From assembly GCF_018362975.1 (NCBI RefSeq), contig NZ_CP074371.1, forward strand, positions 3,224,001-3,288,000: a stretch of 64,000 nucleotides of DNA. The letters run 5' to 3'. Position 1 is the first letter of the stretch. Each line of letters opens with the position of its first letter. The DNA is from Nocardia tengchongensis. Its GTDB lineage: Bacteria; Actinomycetota; Actinomycetes; Mycobacteriales; Mycobacteriaceae. Both the position numbers and the translations under genes were made by a program. The notes beneath the pieces are model-generated. The model was not told the DNA's origin. It saw nothing but the letters and a program-made list of their open reading frames with translations, and did no database searches. This document shows positions 55,493 to 64,000 of this stretch, one piece after another.

Positions 55493-56619
55493 TCGGAATT
55501 TTCAGCGTCGGCGACGTGACGATGGACCCCACCACCGGCCGGACGCCCAGCGAGGCCGAGCGCATCCAGGCCATGGTCAGCATCGCCCTCAAGGCCGAAG
55601 AGGTCGGACTCGACGTCTTCGCCACCGGTGAGCACCACAATCCGCCCTTCGTGCCCTCCTCGCCGACCACCATGCTCGGCTACGTCGCGGCCAAGACCGA
55701 GAACCTGATCCTGTCGACCGCAACGACGCTGATCACCACCAACGACCCGGTCAAGATCGCCGAGGACTTCGCCATGCTGCAGCACCTGGCCGGCGGCCGG
55801 GTGGACCTCATGATGGGCCGCGGCAACACCGGACCCGTCTACCCCTGGTTCGGCAAGGACATCCGCGACGGGCTGCCGCTCGCCATCGAGAACTACCACC
55901 TGCTGCGCCGCCTGTGGCGCGAACAGCGCGTGGACTGGGAGGGCAAGTTCCGCACCCCGCTGCAAGGCTTCGCCGCGACCCCCGCACCCCTGGACGGCAC
56001 TCCGCCGTTCGTGTGGCACGGGTCCATCCGCTCGCCCGAGATCGCCGAGCAGGCCGCCTATTACGGTGACGGCTTCTTCCACAACAACATCTTCTGGGAC
56101 ATGCAGCACACCAAGCAGATGGTGAACCTGTACCGCCGCCGCTTCGAGCACTATGGGCACGGCGCGGCCGATCAGGCCATCGTCGGACTCGGCGGGCAGG
56201 TGTTCATGGCCGAGACCGAGGCCGCGGCCAAGAAGTTCTTCCGCCCCTACTTCGACAACGCGCCCGTCTACGGGCACGGTCCGTCGATGGAGGACTTCAC
56301 CGAACTGACCCCGCTCACCGTCGGCACCCCTGAACAGGTTATCGAACGCACCCTCGGCTTCGCCGACAGCGTCGGCGACTACCAGCGGCAGCTGTTCCTC
56401 ATGGACCACGCCGGCCTGCCGCTGGAGGTGGTGCTCGAACAGCTCGAGATTCTCGGCAAGGAGGTCGTGCCGGTGCTGCGCAAGGAATTCGAGGCGCGCC
56501 GCCCCGCCGGCGTGCCCAGCGATCCGCCCACCCACGCGTCTCTGGTCGCCGCCGGGCCCGACGCCCCGCACCACCTGGTCGAGCCCGCCCGCGAGCACGT
56601 GCTCGCCGAAAAGAACTGA
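55486..56619 (+). CDS. FMN-dependent luciferase-like monooxygenase (CE1758 family)
   Basis: The 377-residue product is an LLM-class TIM barrel. It starts MQFGIFSVGDVTMDP and contains DVFATGEHHNPPFVPSSP, with the His pair typical of the flavin pocket, and LAGGRVDLMMGRGNTGP in the middle. The following gene is its probable FMN reductase, an arrangement known as the CE1758/CE1759 pair in corynebacteria and relatives. The GTG 55486 start is fixed by GAGGAGG upstream. Reduced FMN from the partner would allow oxygen insertion into an unknown substrate. Confidence 0.9.
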   Translation: MQFGIFSVGDVTMDPTTGRTPSEAERIQAMVSIALKAEEVGLDVFATGEHHNPPFVPSSPTTMLGYVAAKTENLILSTATTLITTNDPVKIAEDFAMLQHLAGGRVDLMMGRGNTGPVYPWFGKDIRDGLPLAIENYHLLRRLWREQRVDWEGKFRTPLQGFAATPAPLDGTPPFVWHGSIRSPEIAEQAAYYGDGFFHNNIFWDMQHTKQMVNLYRRRFEHYGHGAADQAIVGLGGQVFMAETEAAAKKFFRPYFDNAPVYGHGPSMEDFTELTPLTVGTPEQVIERTLGFADSVGDYQRQLFLMDHAGLPLEVVLEQLEILGKEVVPVLRKEFEARRPAGVPSDPPTHASLVAAGPDAPHHLVEPAREHVLAEKN

Positions 56620-56627
56620 GGCCGAGC

Positions 56628-57281
56628 ATGAGTCGCAAACTGGTAGTACTGACCGCCGGGCTCTCGCAGCCCTCCTCCACCCGGCTGCTCGCCGACCAGC
56701 TCGCCGCCGCGGTCACCGCGGCGGTGGGCGGGCGCGGGGAGAGCCTGGACGTCGAGGTCATCGAACTGCGGGAACTGGCGAGCGATCTCGCCACCATGAT
56801 GACCACCGGGCTGCCCACGCCCGCCGTGGCCGCGGCGCGGCAGCAGGTCTCCGACGCCGACGGGCTGATCGCGGTGACACCGGTGTTCACAGCCAGCTAC
56901 AGCGGGCTGTTCAAGATGTTCATCGACGTCCTCGACACCGATTCGCTCAACGGCATGCCGGTGCTGATCGCCGCCACCGCGGGCACTGCCCGGCATTCGC
57001 TGGTGCTCGACCACGCCCTGCGGCCGCTGTTCTCCTACCTGCGTGCCGTCGTCGTCCCGACCGGCGTGTTCGCCGCGACCGAGGACTTCGGCTCCACCGG
57101 ACTGGCCGAGCGCATCCACCGCGGGGCTGCCGAACTGGCCCAGCTGATCGTCGCCGAACCCACCGGCGTGCAGGGCTTCCTGCAGGACGAGCCGATCCGG
57201 CACCGGACCTCCGGCAACGGTGTCGGCGCGGTACGGCCCTTCAGCGAACTGCTGGCCGGGCACACCGGCGACGGACGGTAA
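56628..57281 (+). CDS. NADPH-dependent FMN reductase (CE1759 family)
   Basis: The 217-residue flavodoxin-like product has the N-terminal phosphate-binding loop VVLTAGLSQPSSTRLLADQL. The flavin-contact segment TPVFTASYSGLFKMFIDVLD is typical of NADPH:FMN reductases. It begins 8 bases after the monooxygenase stop, so the pair is co-transcribed and supplies FMNH2 to it. The terminal 30 residues are unconserved. Confidence 0.88.
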   Translation: MSRKLVVLTAGLSQPSSTRLLADQLAAAVTAAVGGRGESLDVEVIELRELASDLATMMTTGLPTPAVAAARQQVSDADGLIAVTPVFTASYSGLFKMFIDVLDTDSLNGMPVLIAATAGTARHSLVLDHALRPLFSYLRAVVVPTGVFAATEDFGSTGLAERIHRGAAELAQLIVAEPTGVQGFLQDEPIRHRTSGNGVGAVRPFSELLAGHTGDGR

Positions 57282-57309
57282 CCCACTGATAGCTGAGTAG
57301 CATGAGCGG

Positions 57310-58272
57310 ATGGCCCAGGACGTGTTGCCCGCCATCCCGCTCGACTCATGGCGGCCCACCAAGGAAACCCTGCACCGCTACGCCCAGATCGTCGGCAAGG
57401 TCGCCCTGGCCAAAGGCATCAGGCGCAACCACTGGTGGCACATGACCTACCGGCTCACCGCCCGCGGCTGGACCACCCTGCCGCTGGGCAGCGCCACCGA
57501 CGGGCCCGTCTTCACCTGCGCCTTCGACTTCTTCGACCACGCGCTGCGGATCTGCAACGACCGCGGCACCGAAGAGGAGGTCCCGCTCGCGGGCCAGTCG
57601 GTGGCGACCTTCTACACCGAGACCATGCACGCGCTGCGCAACCTCGGCGTCGACGTGGTTATCGCCCACCCCACGCCCTTCGACCTGCCCGACCACGGCC
57701 GGCCCTTCGACGAGGACGAGCAACACCACACCTACGACCCGGCCGCCGCGCAGCGCGCGTTCCACGTGCAGAGCCAGGTCGGACGCATCCTGGAAGAATT
57801 CAGCGCCACCTACTCCGGCAAGATCAGCCCCGTCCAGATCTTCTGGCACACCTTCGACCTGGCGGTCCAGCGCTTCTCGGACCGCAAGATCCCCATGCCC
57901 GACAGCGTGGACCCGGTGACCCGCGAGGCCTACTCGCGCGAGGTGATCAGCGCCGGATTCTGGTTCGGCGACGACAAGGTCCCCGCCCCGACCTTCTACT
58001 CCTACACCGCGCCCGAACCGGCCGGGCTCGCCGACCAGCCGCTGCGGCCCGCCCAGGCCCACTGGGTGGCCTCGGGGTCCGGGCACAGCGCCTACCTGCC
58101 CTACGACGACGTCCGGGCCAGTGCGGACCCCGTCGCCACCGCGCTGGACTTCTTCCAATCCGCATATGAGGCCGGATCGAGTCTTGCGCGCTGGGACGCT
58201 GTCGGTCTGGCCTGCAACAATGGCATCACAGATCCGGTGCTCACCACACCAAGGCTGGGCTGGCCGGAATAA
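57310..58272 (+). CDS. DUF5996 family protein
   Basis: The 320-residue product starts with PLDSWRPTKETLHRYAQIVGK and has the segment HWWHMTYRLTARGWTT, then the Phe-rich FDFFDHALRICND and HTFDLAVQRFSDR. These are the landmarks of DUF5996, whose biochemical role is unknown. It lies 28 bases after the FMN reductase gene on the same strand and may belong to that operon. It is cytosolic, with no signal peptide. Confidence 0.82.
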   Translation: MAQDVLPAIPLDSWRPTKETLHRYAQIVGKVALAKGIRRNHWWHMTYRLTARGWTTLPLGSATDGPVFTCAFDFFDHALRICNDRGTEEEVPLAGQSVATFYTETMHALRNLGVDVVIAHPTPFDLPDHGRPFDEDEQHHTYDPAAAQRAFHVQSQVGRILEEFSATYSGKISPVQIFWHTFDLAVQRFSDRKIPMPDSVDPVTREAYSREVISAGFWFGDDKVPAPTFYSYTAPEPAGLADQPLRPAQAHWVASGSGHSAYLPYDDVRASADPVATALDFFQSAYEAGSSLARWDAVGLACNNGITDPVLTTPRLGWPE

Positions 58273-58383
58273 CCCGATGCCCCGAACCGTCTCTCACACA
58301 TAGTGTGTCGTATGGGAGATGCGGGAGGGTCACCATGGGGAGAGGGCCCGTGAGGCTTTCGCGTGTGGAGAAAAGGGGTCCAG

Positions 58384-59757
58384 ATGCGTGAGGAACGCGT
58401 ACCGAATCCGACGCTGACCGCATACCGTGAGACCGCCTTCACCGCCGGGCCCAGCACCAGGCTCGGGCTGATGGGCGCCCTGGTCCTGGGCAGTGTCATC
58501 CTGGTCTGGGCCGCCGAACGAGCCTCCCGCGAGGGCGACGACCACGGCTGGTTCGTCGCGGTCTCGGTCGCCGGACTGTTCGTGGCCCGCGGGCTGTACC
58601 TGCGCCGGCCCATCACCCTGCCGCACCTCACCGGCGCGGCCATGACCCTGGTCGTCTCCAACTTCAGCTACCGGACCGATCACCCGGGCATCGGATTCGT
58701 GTTCCTGGCCGTCAGCGGCGCCATCCTGGTGCTGCCGCAGGGCAGCAAACCGCAACCCGAACAACTACCGCGAGTGGCCGAGCTGGTGCGACGCAGCAGC
58801 GGGGATCCGCTGGCGCCGTTCGCGCTGCACTCGTCCAAGACCTACTACTTCGACGCCCACGGCTCCGCGGCGCTCGCCTACCGGGCCCGCCTCGGCTTCG
58901 CGGTCGTCTCCGGCGATCCGATCGGCGACCCCTCACGGTTCCCGGCACTGCTGACCGAGTTCTCGCTGTTCGCGGGCAGCCACGGGTGGCGCATCGCCGT
59001 GCTCGGCGCCAGCCCCGAGGTCACCGAGCTGTGGCAGCAGCAAGCCATCGACCATCGCGGCCTGCGCGCCATCTCGGTGGGCCGGGACGTGGTCGTCGAG
59101 GTCGACCACTTCGACCTGGTGGGCCGCAAGTTCCGCAACCTGCGCCAGGCCGTGAGCCGCACCAAGAACGTCGGCGTGACCACCGAGATCCTGCCCGAGG
59201 TCGCGCTCACCGAACCGCAGCGCGAGACCCTGCTGTCCATCGTGGACGATTGGGGGACCGGGCGGCAGACCCGCGGCTTCTCCATGATCCTCGACCACCT
59301 GCTCGACGGCCGGCATCCGGGCATGCTCGTGGTGCTGGCCCGCGACGCCGACGGTGAAGTGGCCGGCTTCCAGCGCTACGGGTCCTCCGGCAACGGCCAG
59401 GACCTGAGTCTCGACGTGCCCTGGCGGCGGCGCGACGCACCCAACGGGCTCGACGAACGCATGATCGTGGACCTGGTGGAGTACGCGCGCGACCACGGGA
59501 TCAAGCGAATCTCGCTGGCGTTCGCGGCGTTTCCGGAGATCTTCGCCGACAAGCATCGGTCGCGGACCATGCAGGCGGTGTATCTGGCGGTGCGACTGGG
59601 CGATCCGTTGATCCGGCTGGAATCGCTGTACCGATTCCTGCGGAAGTTCAACGCCTTCGGCGATCAGCGCTACGTGCTGATCCGCTGGCGTGAGGTGCCG
59701 ATCGCGGCGCTGGCACTGCTGTCGCTGGAGTTCGTGCCGCACCGCAAGCAGTACTGA
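58384..59757 (+). CDS. DUF2156 membrane protein (phosphatidylglycerol lysyltransferase C domain-like)
   Basis: The 457-residue product has about four membrane segments in residues 30-130 (LGLMGALVLGSVILVWAA and VFLAVSGAILVLP). A C-terminal cytosolic GNAT-like domain follows, with YYFDAHGSAALAYRARLGFAVV, RKFRNLRQAVSRTKN and FAAFPEIFADK. This is the aminoacyl-transferase part of MprF/LysX-type enzymes that attach lysine or other amino acids to lipids. There is no lysyl-tRNA synthetase part, so the donor would be aminoacyl-tRNA. ATG 58384 is chosen for its AAAGGGG site. Confidence 0.83.
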   Translation: MREERVPNPTLTAYRETAFTAGPSTRLGLMGALVLGSVILVWAAERASREGDDHGWFVAVSVAGLFVARGLYLRRPITLPHLTGAAMTLVVSNFSYRTDHPGIGFVFLAVSGAILVLPQGSKPQPEQLPRVAELVRRSSGDPLAPFALHSSKTYYFDAHGSAALAYRARLGFAVVSGDPIGDPSRFPALLTEFSLFAGSHGWRIAVLGASPEVTELWQQQAIDHRGLRAISVGRDVVVEVDHFDLVGRKFRNLRQAVSRTKNVGVTTEILPEVALTEPQRETLLSIVDDWGTGRQTRGFSMILDHLLDGRHPGMLVVLARDADGEVAGFQRYGSSGNGQDLSLDVPWRRRDAPNGLDERMIVDLVEYARDHGIKRISLAFAAFPEIFADKHRSRTMQAVYLAVRLGDPLIRLESLYRFLRKFNAFGDQRYVLIRWREVPIAALALLSLEFVPHRKQY

Positions 59758-59762
59758 ATTTC

Positions 59763-60515
59763 TCAGCGCAGGAAGTCGACCAGTGCCGCGGCGAAGGCCG
59801 GGTCGGCGACCGCGGCCAGGTGATCGCCCTTGACCATCACACATTCGGCGTTCGGGAGCGCGGCGGCGAGGCGTTCGGGTTCGGCGGCCAGCGGGTCGGC
59901 GTCGCCCGCCAGCACCAGTGTCGGAACGGTGACGCCGGTGAGGGATTCGATCGGGGCCTCGTTCAGCGCGGCGGCCACGGCGGCGATGGCCTCGCGGTCG
60001 GCGCCCAGGGCGTCGGCCAGGATGCGGAACATGCGGGCCAACTCGGGGACATCCGCGGCGTCACCGGACATGGCGGTCATGATGTCCTGGGCCTGGATGG
60101 CCCGCCAGTCGATGCCGCCGCAGTCCACCACGCCCGCGCCGATGCCGCCGATCACCAGCCGCTGCACCCTCTCATCGGCTTCCGCCACCAGCAGCGAGAT
60201 GATCCCGCCCATCGAATAGCCCACCAGCGCAACCTGATCCAGGCCGAGATGGTCGAACAGCGCGCGCATGTCGTCGGCCATGGCCTGCCAGGAGTAGCGG
60301 GCCGGGTCGTGCGGCTTGTCCGAACGGCCGTGCCCGCGTGCGTCCAGCGAGATGACGTGGTGGCCCGCCTTCTCCAGTGCCGCGACCACGCCCATGCTCA
60401 TCCAATTGGCATTGGTGTCGGCCACGATTCCGTGCTGCAACACCACCGGGACGCCCTCGCCCTCCCACACCCGGTAGTTGAGTTCGAGGCCGTCCCAGGT
60501 GGTGAATTTCGCCAT
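59763..60515 (-). CDS. Alpha/beta hydrolase
   Basis: The 250-residue cytosolic product has the oxyanion motif VVLQHGIVAD and nucleophile Ser101 in LVGYSMGGIISL. A catalytic Asp lies in LVLAGDADPLA and a His in VKGDHLAAVA. The length and core match small epoxide-hydrolase/esterase-type enzymes with a reduced lid. The gene converges on the DUF2156 gene and lies 65 bases downstream of the SDR gene on the same strand, so the two may be co-transcribed. Confidence 0.87.
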   Translation of the reverse strand: MAKFTTWDGLELNYRVWEGEGVPVVLQHGIVADTNANWMSMGVVAALEKAGHHVISLDARGHGRSDKPHDPARYSWQAMADDMRALFDHLGLDQVALVGYSMGGIISLLVAEADERVQRLVIGGIGAGVVDCGGIDWRAIQAQDIMTAMSGDAADVPELARMFRILADALGADREAIAAVAAALNEAPIESLTGVTVPTLVLAGDADPLAAEPERLAAALPNAECVMVKGDHLAAVADPAFAAALVDFLR

Positions 60516-60580
60516 GGCGGCGATGCTAGCGGCCAGGTCGGCGACTTCGATCGGCAATAGCGGCCAGGCGCGCCGGTGTT

Positions 60581-61330
60581 TCAGCCCATGCGGGCCATGA
60601 TCGCGCGGGGCAGCAGCGGCATCGCCAATCCCAGCACCCGCCACGGCCATTCGGGCACCGAGGCGCGCACCGTCTCGCGCTCGATGGCGGCGACCATCGA
60701 CCGGACGCCCTTCTCCAGCGGCACCACGAGTTTCGCGTCCCCGGCCTTGGCGGACATATCGGTGGCGATGAAGCCCGGCTGCACCGTGGTGACCTTGATC
60801 GGGGTGCCGCGCAACTCGATCGCCAGGCCCTCGCCCAGCGCGGTCACGCCCGCCTTGCTGGCCGCGTACGCCGCCTTCTTGCCGGGCAGTCCGCGCACCG
60901 CGCTCATGGACGAGACGAGCACCAGGTGCCCGGCGTCGGCCCGGCGGAAGATGCTCATCGCCGCCTCGGCCTGGGCCAGCGCGCTCACGAAATTCGTGGT
61001 GGCGGTGGCGAGATTGGCGTCGGCGCGGCCGGTGCCCAGGCGCGCGCCTTTGCCGATCCCGGCGTTGACGATGATCCGGTCCAGCCCGCCGAGCTCCGCG
61101 CACAGCTCGTCGAAGACCTTCGGGACGGCGGCGTGGTCGTCGACGTCCAGGCCGCGCACCGCGACGGTGATGCCGGGGTGCGCGGCCAGCAGCTCGTCCC
61201 GCAGCGCCTCCAGATTCGAGACCCGCCGGGCGCACAACGCCAGATCGCGTCCGCGACTCGCGAATTCGCGGGCCATACCCGCCCCCAGTCCGGAGCTGGC
61301 GCCGGTGATGAGAATCTTCCGCCTGGTCAT
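60581..61330 (-). CDS. Short-chain dehydrogenase/reductase (SDR)
   Basis: The 249-residue product has the NAD(P) motif TGASSGLGAGMAREF and the structural motif VNAGIGKG, a variant of NNAG. The catalytic triad includes Ser in VLVSSMSAVRG and Tyr-x-x-x-Lys in AYAASKAGV. The classical SDR size suggests oxidation or reduction of an alcohol or ketone in lipid metabolism. Translation starts at the ATG 14 bases after the stop of the exported protein gene upstream on the same strand. Confidence 0.92.
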   Translation of the reverse strand: MTRRKILITGASSGLGAGMAREFASRGRDLALCARRVSNLEALRDELLAAHPGITVAVRGLDVDDHAAVPKVFDELCAELGGLDRIIVNAGIGKGARLGTGRADANLATATTNFVSALAQAEAAMSIFRRADAGHLVLVSSMSAVRGLPGKKAAYAASKAGVTALGEGLAIELRGTPIKVTTVQPGFIATDMSAKAGDAKLVVPLEKGVRSMVAAIERETVRASVPEWPWRVLGLAMPLLPRAIMARMG

Positions 61331-61343
61331 GCGCTCACCCTAG

Positions 61344-61724
61344 TTACCCGAACGAACCGGTGCTCGCGGGTGCGGGCGCCAGATGCCAAGCGCCGCAGTT
61401 CTTGGTGGAGAAGGCGACGTCGCTTGCCTTGATCTCCACCGTGATCGACCGCAGCCGGGTGAAGTCGCTGGCGATGATGTAGTAGTTCGGGTCCGGGTAG
61501 TCCTCGGCGGTCTGGACCTTCCACAGCCGCCGCCAGAAGCAGCCGGCGGGGGCCGGGTCCGTGGTCCCGTCGCCGATATAGAAACCCGGCTTGATATCCA
61601 GATTGACCAAATACGTCCCGTCGACCGTGATATCGGTGGCGGGTTCGGCAGCCGCAATTCCGGATGCCGCCATTGTCAGCGCGGAAGCGAATGCCCCCGC
61701 GGCCATGAGCGCGCCTGCACGCAC
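61344..61724 (-). CDS. Exported hypothetical protein
   Basis: The 126-residue product has a signal peptide (VRAGALMAAGAFASALTMA, ending near IAAAEP). The mature part is about 95 residues with two Cys (GCFWRR and KNCGAW) and a beta-rich sequence (TYLVNLDIKPGFYIGDG and SITVEIKASDVAF). This is the length and Cys pattern of small secreted proteins of mycolate bacteria. GTG 61724 is chosen because GGGAGG lies 7 bases upstream. It diverges from the ECF sigma gene and lies 13 bases before the SDR gene. Confidence 0.75.
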   Translation of the reverse strand: MRAGALMAAGAFASALTMAASGIAAAEPATDITVDGTYLVNLDIKPGFYIGDGTTDPAPAGCFWRRLWKVQTAEDYPDPNYYIIASDFTRLRSITVEIKASDVAFSTKNCGAWHLAPAPASTGSFG

Positions 61725-61905
61725 GATGATCCTCCCTGAGCAGTTCAGTGCACCGCACGGTTCCCTGCGTACGGTGTCGGGCGATCCCCGCATCTCCCGG
61801 GGAGGGGTTTATCAGAAGTTCTGGTCTGTTTTCGGGAAATCGGACGATTTCTGGGAATTCACAATCGCGGCGATGCTCTTTCGGTCTCTACAGCGATATT
61901 CAGTC

Positions 61906-62463
61906 ATGGGAAGACTTCGCCCGGTCACGACCGGATGCGCCGGCGACTGCGCCCGGCTGTGCACCGACACCGGACTCGCGGCTGTCCTCGCCGCCGATCG
62001 CGGCCTGCTGCACTGGCGTGCCATGAGCCGCCTCGGCGACCCCGGCCTGGCCGAACACGCCGTGCAGGAAACCCTGCTGCGGGGGTGGCGGGCCTGCGCC
62101 AGCTATGACCCGGACCGGGGCAGCGTGCGCACCTGGCTGCTCACCATCGAACGCAATGTGCTCACCGACATCGCGCGCTTTCGGGCCGCGCGGCCCGGCG
62201 ACACCTGCTGGGACGAGATCGGGGAACAGGCGGAGAACCGGTGCGCTCGACCCGACTTCACCGAGGCGCTGACCGACGGGATGCTGGTCGCCGACCTGCT
62301 GGCGCAGCTGCCCGCACCGCAGCGCGACGCCGTCGAACAGGTCATCCTGCGCGACCGCGCCTACCAGGATGTGGCCGCTGACCTGGGCATTCCTGTCGGC
62401 ACGGTCAAAACCCGGGTGCACTATGCGCTGCGATCGTTGCGGCGTGTGCCGATCAGTGCGTAA
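61906..62463 (+). CDS. ECF sigma factor
   Basis: The 185-residue product has region 2 in [22 protein letters not shown] with [19 protein letters not shown]. Region 4 is in [44 protein letters not shown], given by its span (about residues 138-182). It has no extra C-terminal domain. ATG 61906 is chosen; ATG 61873 would add 11 residues. No zinc-finger anti-sigma gene follows. Instead a Rieske lipoprotein gene lies 89 bases downstream. Confidence 0.88.
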   Translation: MGRLRPVTTGCAGDCARLCTDTGLAAVLAADRGLLHWRAMSRLGDPGLAEHAVQETLLRGWRACASYDPDRGSVRTWLLTIERNVLTDIARFRAARPGDTCWDEIGEQAENRCARPDFTEALTDGMLVADLLAQLPAPQRDAVEQVILRDRAYQDVAADLGIPVGTVKTRVHYALRSLRRVPISA

Positions 62464-62552
62464 TCCGGCGGGGTGAACCGACGGGCCCTCCGGCACGTCG
62501 AACAAGTAGCGGACGTATCGAACTCGTCCGCGACCCGAGCGAGGAGTTACCC

Positions 62553-63011
62553 ATGACCGACACCACCCCGGATCCCGGCGGCTTCCGCCTCGATCGCCGC
62601 ACCGCCCTGGCAACCACCGCGGTCGCCGCCACCGCGCTCGTCGTGGTGGGCTGCGGCAGCACCTCCGACAAGCCCGCGTCGGCCGCGCCGAGAGCCGAAC
62701 CCGGCGGGCCCGATCAGATGCCTGCCAAGAAGCTGGACACGCTGGCCAATACCGCCGATGTGCCGGTCGGCGGGGGTCTGATCACCGGCGGCACCGTCAT
62801 CACCCAGCCCTCCGCGGGCTCGTTCCAGGGGTTCTCCGCGACCTGTACGCACCTGGGGTGCCAGGTGAATTCCGTGTCCGGTGGCCTGATCCGGTGCCCG
62901 TGCCACGGCAGCACCTTCAATCTGGACGGCTCGGTGGCCGGGGGCCCGGCGCCGCGGGCGCTGGACCCGCGGGCCATTCGCGTCGAGGGCGACCAGATCG
63001 TCTCGGCCTGA
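62553..63011 (+). CDS. Tat-exported Rieske [2Fe-2S] lipoprotein
   Basis: The 152-residue product has a twin-arginine signal ([19 protein letters not shown]) ending in VGCGS, so it is a probable lipoprotein that is exported folded. The Rieske domain carries both cluster motifs: CTHLGC near residue 97 and CPCHGS near residue 115. The size matches small actinobacterial Rieske proteins that pass electrons at the outer membrane face. The good ribosome-binding site GAGGAG lies upstream of ATG 62553. It lies downstream of the ECF sigma factor and is a plausible target of it. Confidence 0.9.
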   Translation: MTDTTPDPGGFRLDRRTALATTAVAATALVVVGCGSTSDKPASAAPRAEPGGPDQMPAKKLDTLANTADVPVGGGLITGGTVITQPSAGSFQGFSATCTHLGCQVNSVSGGLIRCPCHGSTFNLDGSVAGGPAPRALDPRAIRVEGDQIVSA

Positions 63012-63028
63012 CCCGGTAGAACGTGGGT

Positions 63029-63061
63029 GCGGCTCGACGCCGGGGGATTGCGTCGAGCCGC
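63029..63061 (+). terminator. Stem-loop terminator after the Rieske gene
   Basis: GCGGCTCGACGC at 63029-63040 pairs perfectly over 12 bp with 63050-63061 across a 9-base loop. There is no T-run after it, as often seen in actinobacteria. It lies 18 bases past the stop. Confidence 0.8.
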
Positions 63062-63263
63062 TGTGGCGCGCCGTTCGGGCGGGACACGCGGGGTGCGGGA
63101 TAGTTGGCGCAGTGGTTGCTCGTCATTGCGCCCGGTAGTGCTGATGATCAGGGCATTTCGGTCGTTTGACCACTCATAACGGTTCCGTCACGACGCTTGC
63201 CAGTGGGTAACTGGTGTTGCAAGAGTGAGCCACTGGGTCTGGTGTTACTAGTGGGAAGGGAGG

Positions 63264-63283
63264 GGCGCTCTGCCCCGAGCGCC
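63264..63283 (+). promoter_or_regulatory. Hairpin between purine-rich site and start of the amidase gene
   Basis: GGCGCTC at 63264-63270 pairs with GAGCGCC at 63277-63283 around TGCCCC. It separates a ribosome-binding-site-like GGGAAGGGAGGGG (63253-63265) from ATG 63291. Folding would bring the two closer or hide the site. Confidence 0.45.
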
Positions 63284-63290
63284 GCCGCTT

Positions 63291-64000
63291 ATGAAACGAA
63301 GCATCACCAAGTCCGGAATCTGCACCGCCGTCACCGCGGCGGCCATCACCACCGTGGCCGGGATAGTCCCGGTCGCCGCGCTGGCTGCGCCGGCGCTGCC
63401 CGAACTACCCCAGAAGCTCGCGGGGAAGACCATCTTCCTGGACCCGGGTCATCAGGGGCCCAATCACAGCCAGGACACCAACAAACAGGTCAGTGACGGA
63501 CGCGGCGGCACCAAGGAGTGCCAGACCACCGGCATGACCACCCTGCACGGCATCGCCGAGCACACCATCACCTGGAACGTCGCGCAGCTGGTCCGCACCT
63601 CGCTCGAGGGCCTGGGCGCGCACGTGGTGCTGAGCCGACCCGACGACACCGGCTGGGGCGGCTGCATCGACGAACGGGCCAAGGCCGCCAACGCCTCCGG
63701 CGCCGACGTCGCCGTCAGCATCCACGCCGACAGCGGTCCCGCCGACGGCCACGGCTTCCACCTCATCGTGCCGCAGCTGCCGGTCGCCGACGCCAAGGTC
63801 AACGAGGTGCAGTCCGGCCCCGGACTGGCTGCCAGCAAGGCCATGCGCGACACCTACGTGCAGAGCGGGTACCAGGTCGCGACCTACAACGGCGCGGTCG
63901 ACGGATTGCAGACCCGCTCCGACATCGCCGGTCCCGCACTGACAACGGTGCCGGACGTCTTCCTCGAAATGGGCAATGGCGCCAACGCCGACGACGCCCA
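63291..64000 (+). CDS. N-acetylmuramoyl-L-alanine amidase (Rv3717-like), 3' end outside the window
   Basis: The visible 236 residues start MKRSITKSGICTAVTAAAI and have a signal peptide ending near AALAAP. The Amidase_3 domain has zinc ligands in IFLDPGHQGPN (His) and SIHADSG (His), and the catalytic or zinc Glu in VFLEMGN near the right edge. An insertion with Cys (GGTKECQTTG and WGGCIDE) is as in Rv3717-type amidases, which cleave the bond between MurNAc and L-alanine outside the membrane. The stop is not in the window. The upstream leader is long (279 bases after the Rieske gene) and holds a hairpin. Confidence 0.92.
   Translation, partial: MKRSITKSGICTAVTAAAITTVAGIVPVAALAAPALPELPQKLAGKTIFLDPGHQGPNHSQDTNKQVSDGRGGTKECQTTGMTTLHGIAEHTITWNVAQLVRTSLEGLGAHVVLSRPDDTGWGGCIDERAKAANASGADVAVSIHADSGPADGHGFHLIVPQLPVADAKVNEVQSGPGLAASKAMRDTYVQSGYQVATYNGAVDGLQTRSDIAGPALTTVPDVFLEMGNGANADDA

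Noticed and set aside
63100..63290. A cyclic-di-AMP (ydaO) riboswitch upstream of the amidase
   Set aside because: The conserved ydaO core words are not present in this leader.

Overview
The window looks like a chromosomal segment of a mycolic-acid-containing actinobacterium, most likely Nocardia or a close relative. DNA and wobble positions are visibly very GC-rich. Supporting genes are an Emb-type arabinofuranosyltransferase, an antigen-85-like esterase, an LpqH-type lipoprotein, a Ddn-like F420-dependent reductase, several FadE-type acyl-CoA dehydrogenases, an S-adenosyl methyltransferase of the DUF574 family, a DUF222/HNH protein and the CE1758/CE1759 flavin pair. No rRNA, tRNA or CRISPR array was found. 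The assignment rests on gene families only.

Layout. 1-12 kb: a flavin monooxygenase convergent with an AraC regulator, then a leftward lipid-type operon (metal-dependent hydrolase, membrane protein, thioesterase, secreted serine hydrolase). That operon diverges from a TetR gene across a perfect palindromic operator. Next come small reductase, hydrolase and esterase genes. 12-19 kb: a cell-wall arabinosyltransferase with a proline/glycine repeat insert, a MetE-like protein, a secreted hydrolase and a methyltransferase. 19.5-23 kb: a two-gene histidine utilisation operon (hutH-hutU). 23-28.5 kb: a lipase, a DUF1851-like protein, a cyclase-family enzyme, an AraC regulator, a glycine-zipper exported protein and a lipoprotein. 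28.7-33.9 kb: four tightly coupled genes, two unknown proteins followed by a TPR protein and a CHAT (caspase-like) peptidase. This looks like a conflict or regulated-proteolysis system and is the best candidate for something undescribed. 34-42 kb: a serine hydrolase, small membrane proteins, a 34-residue peptide gene, LuxR and QsdR-like regulators, patatin, and two acyl-CoA dehydrogenases. 42-50 kb: a DUF222/HNH protein, an MMPL transporter with an NTF2-like partner, and a large AfsR-type regulator. 50.2-55.5 kb: an apparently acquired segment bounded by a 256-bp direct repeat. It carries a transposase remnant, a two-component system, a DUF418 membrane protein and an exported hydrolase, and it sits just in front of a flavin monooxygenase/FMN reductase operon. 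57-64 kb: DUF5996, DUF2156, hydrolase, SDR, an exported protein, an ECF sigma factor with a Rieske lipoprotein, and the start of a peptidoglycan amidase.

At least eight otherwise intact genes are interrupted by a one- or two-base frameshift, mostly in short homopolymers. The simplest reading is uncorrected indels in the assembly rather than decay. These genes are annotated over their full repaired span and flagged. Start codons were chosen by ribosome-binding sites, signal peptides and gene overlaps. Functional names are family-level inferences from motifs read by eye.
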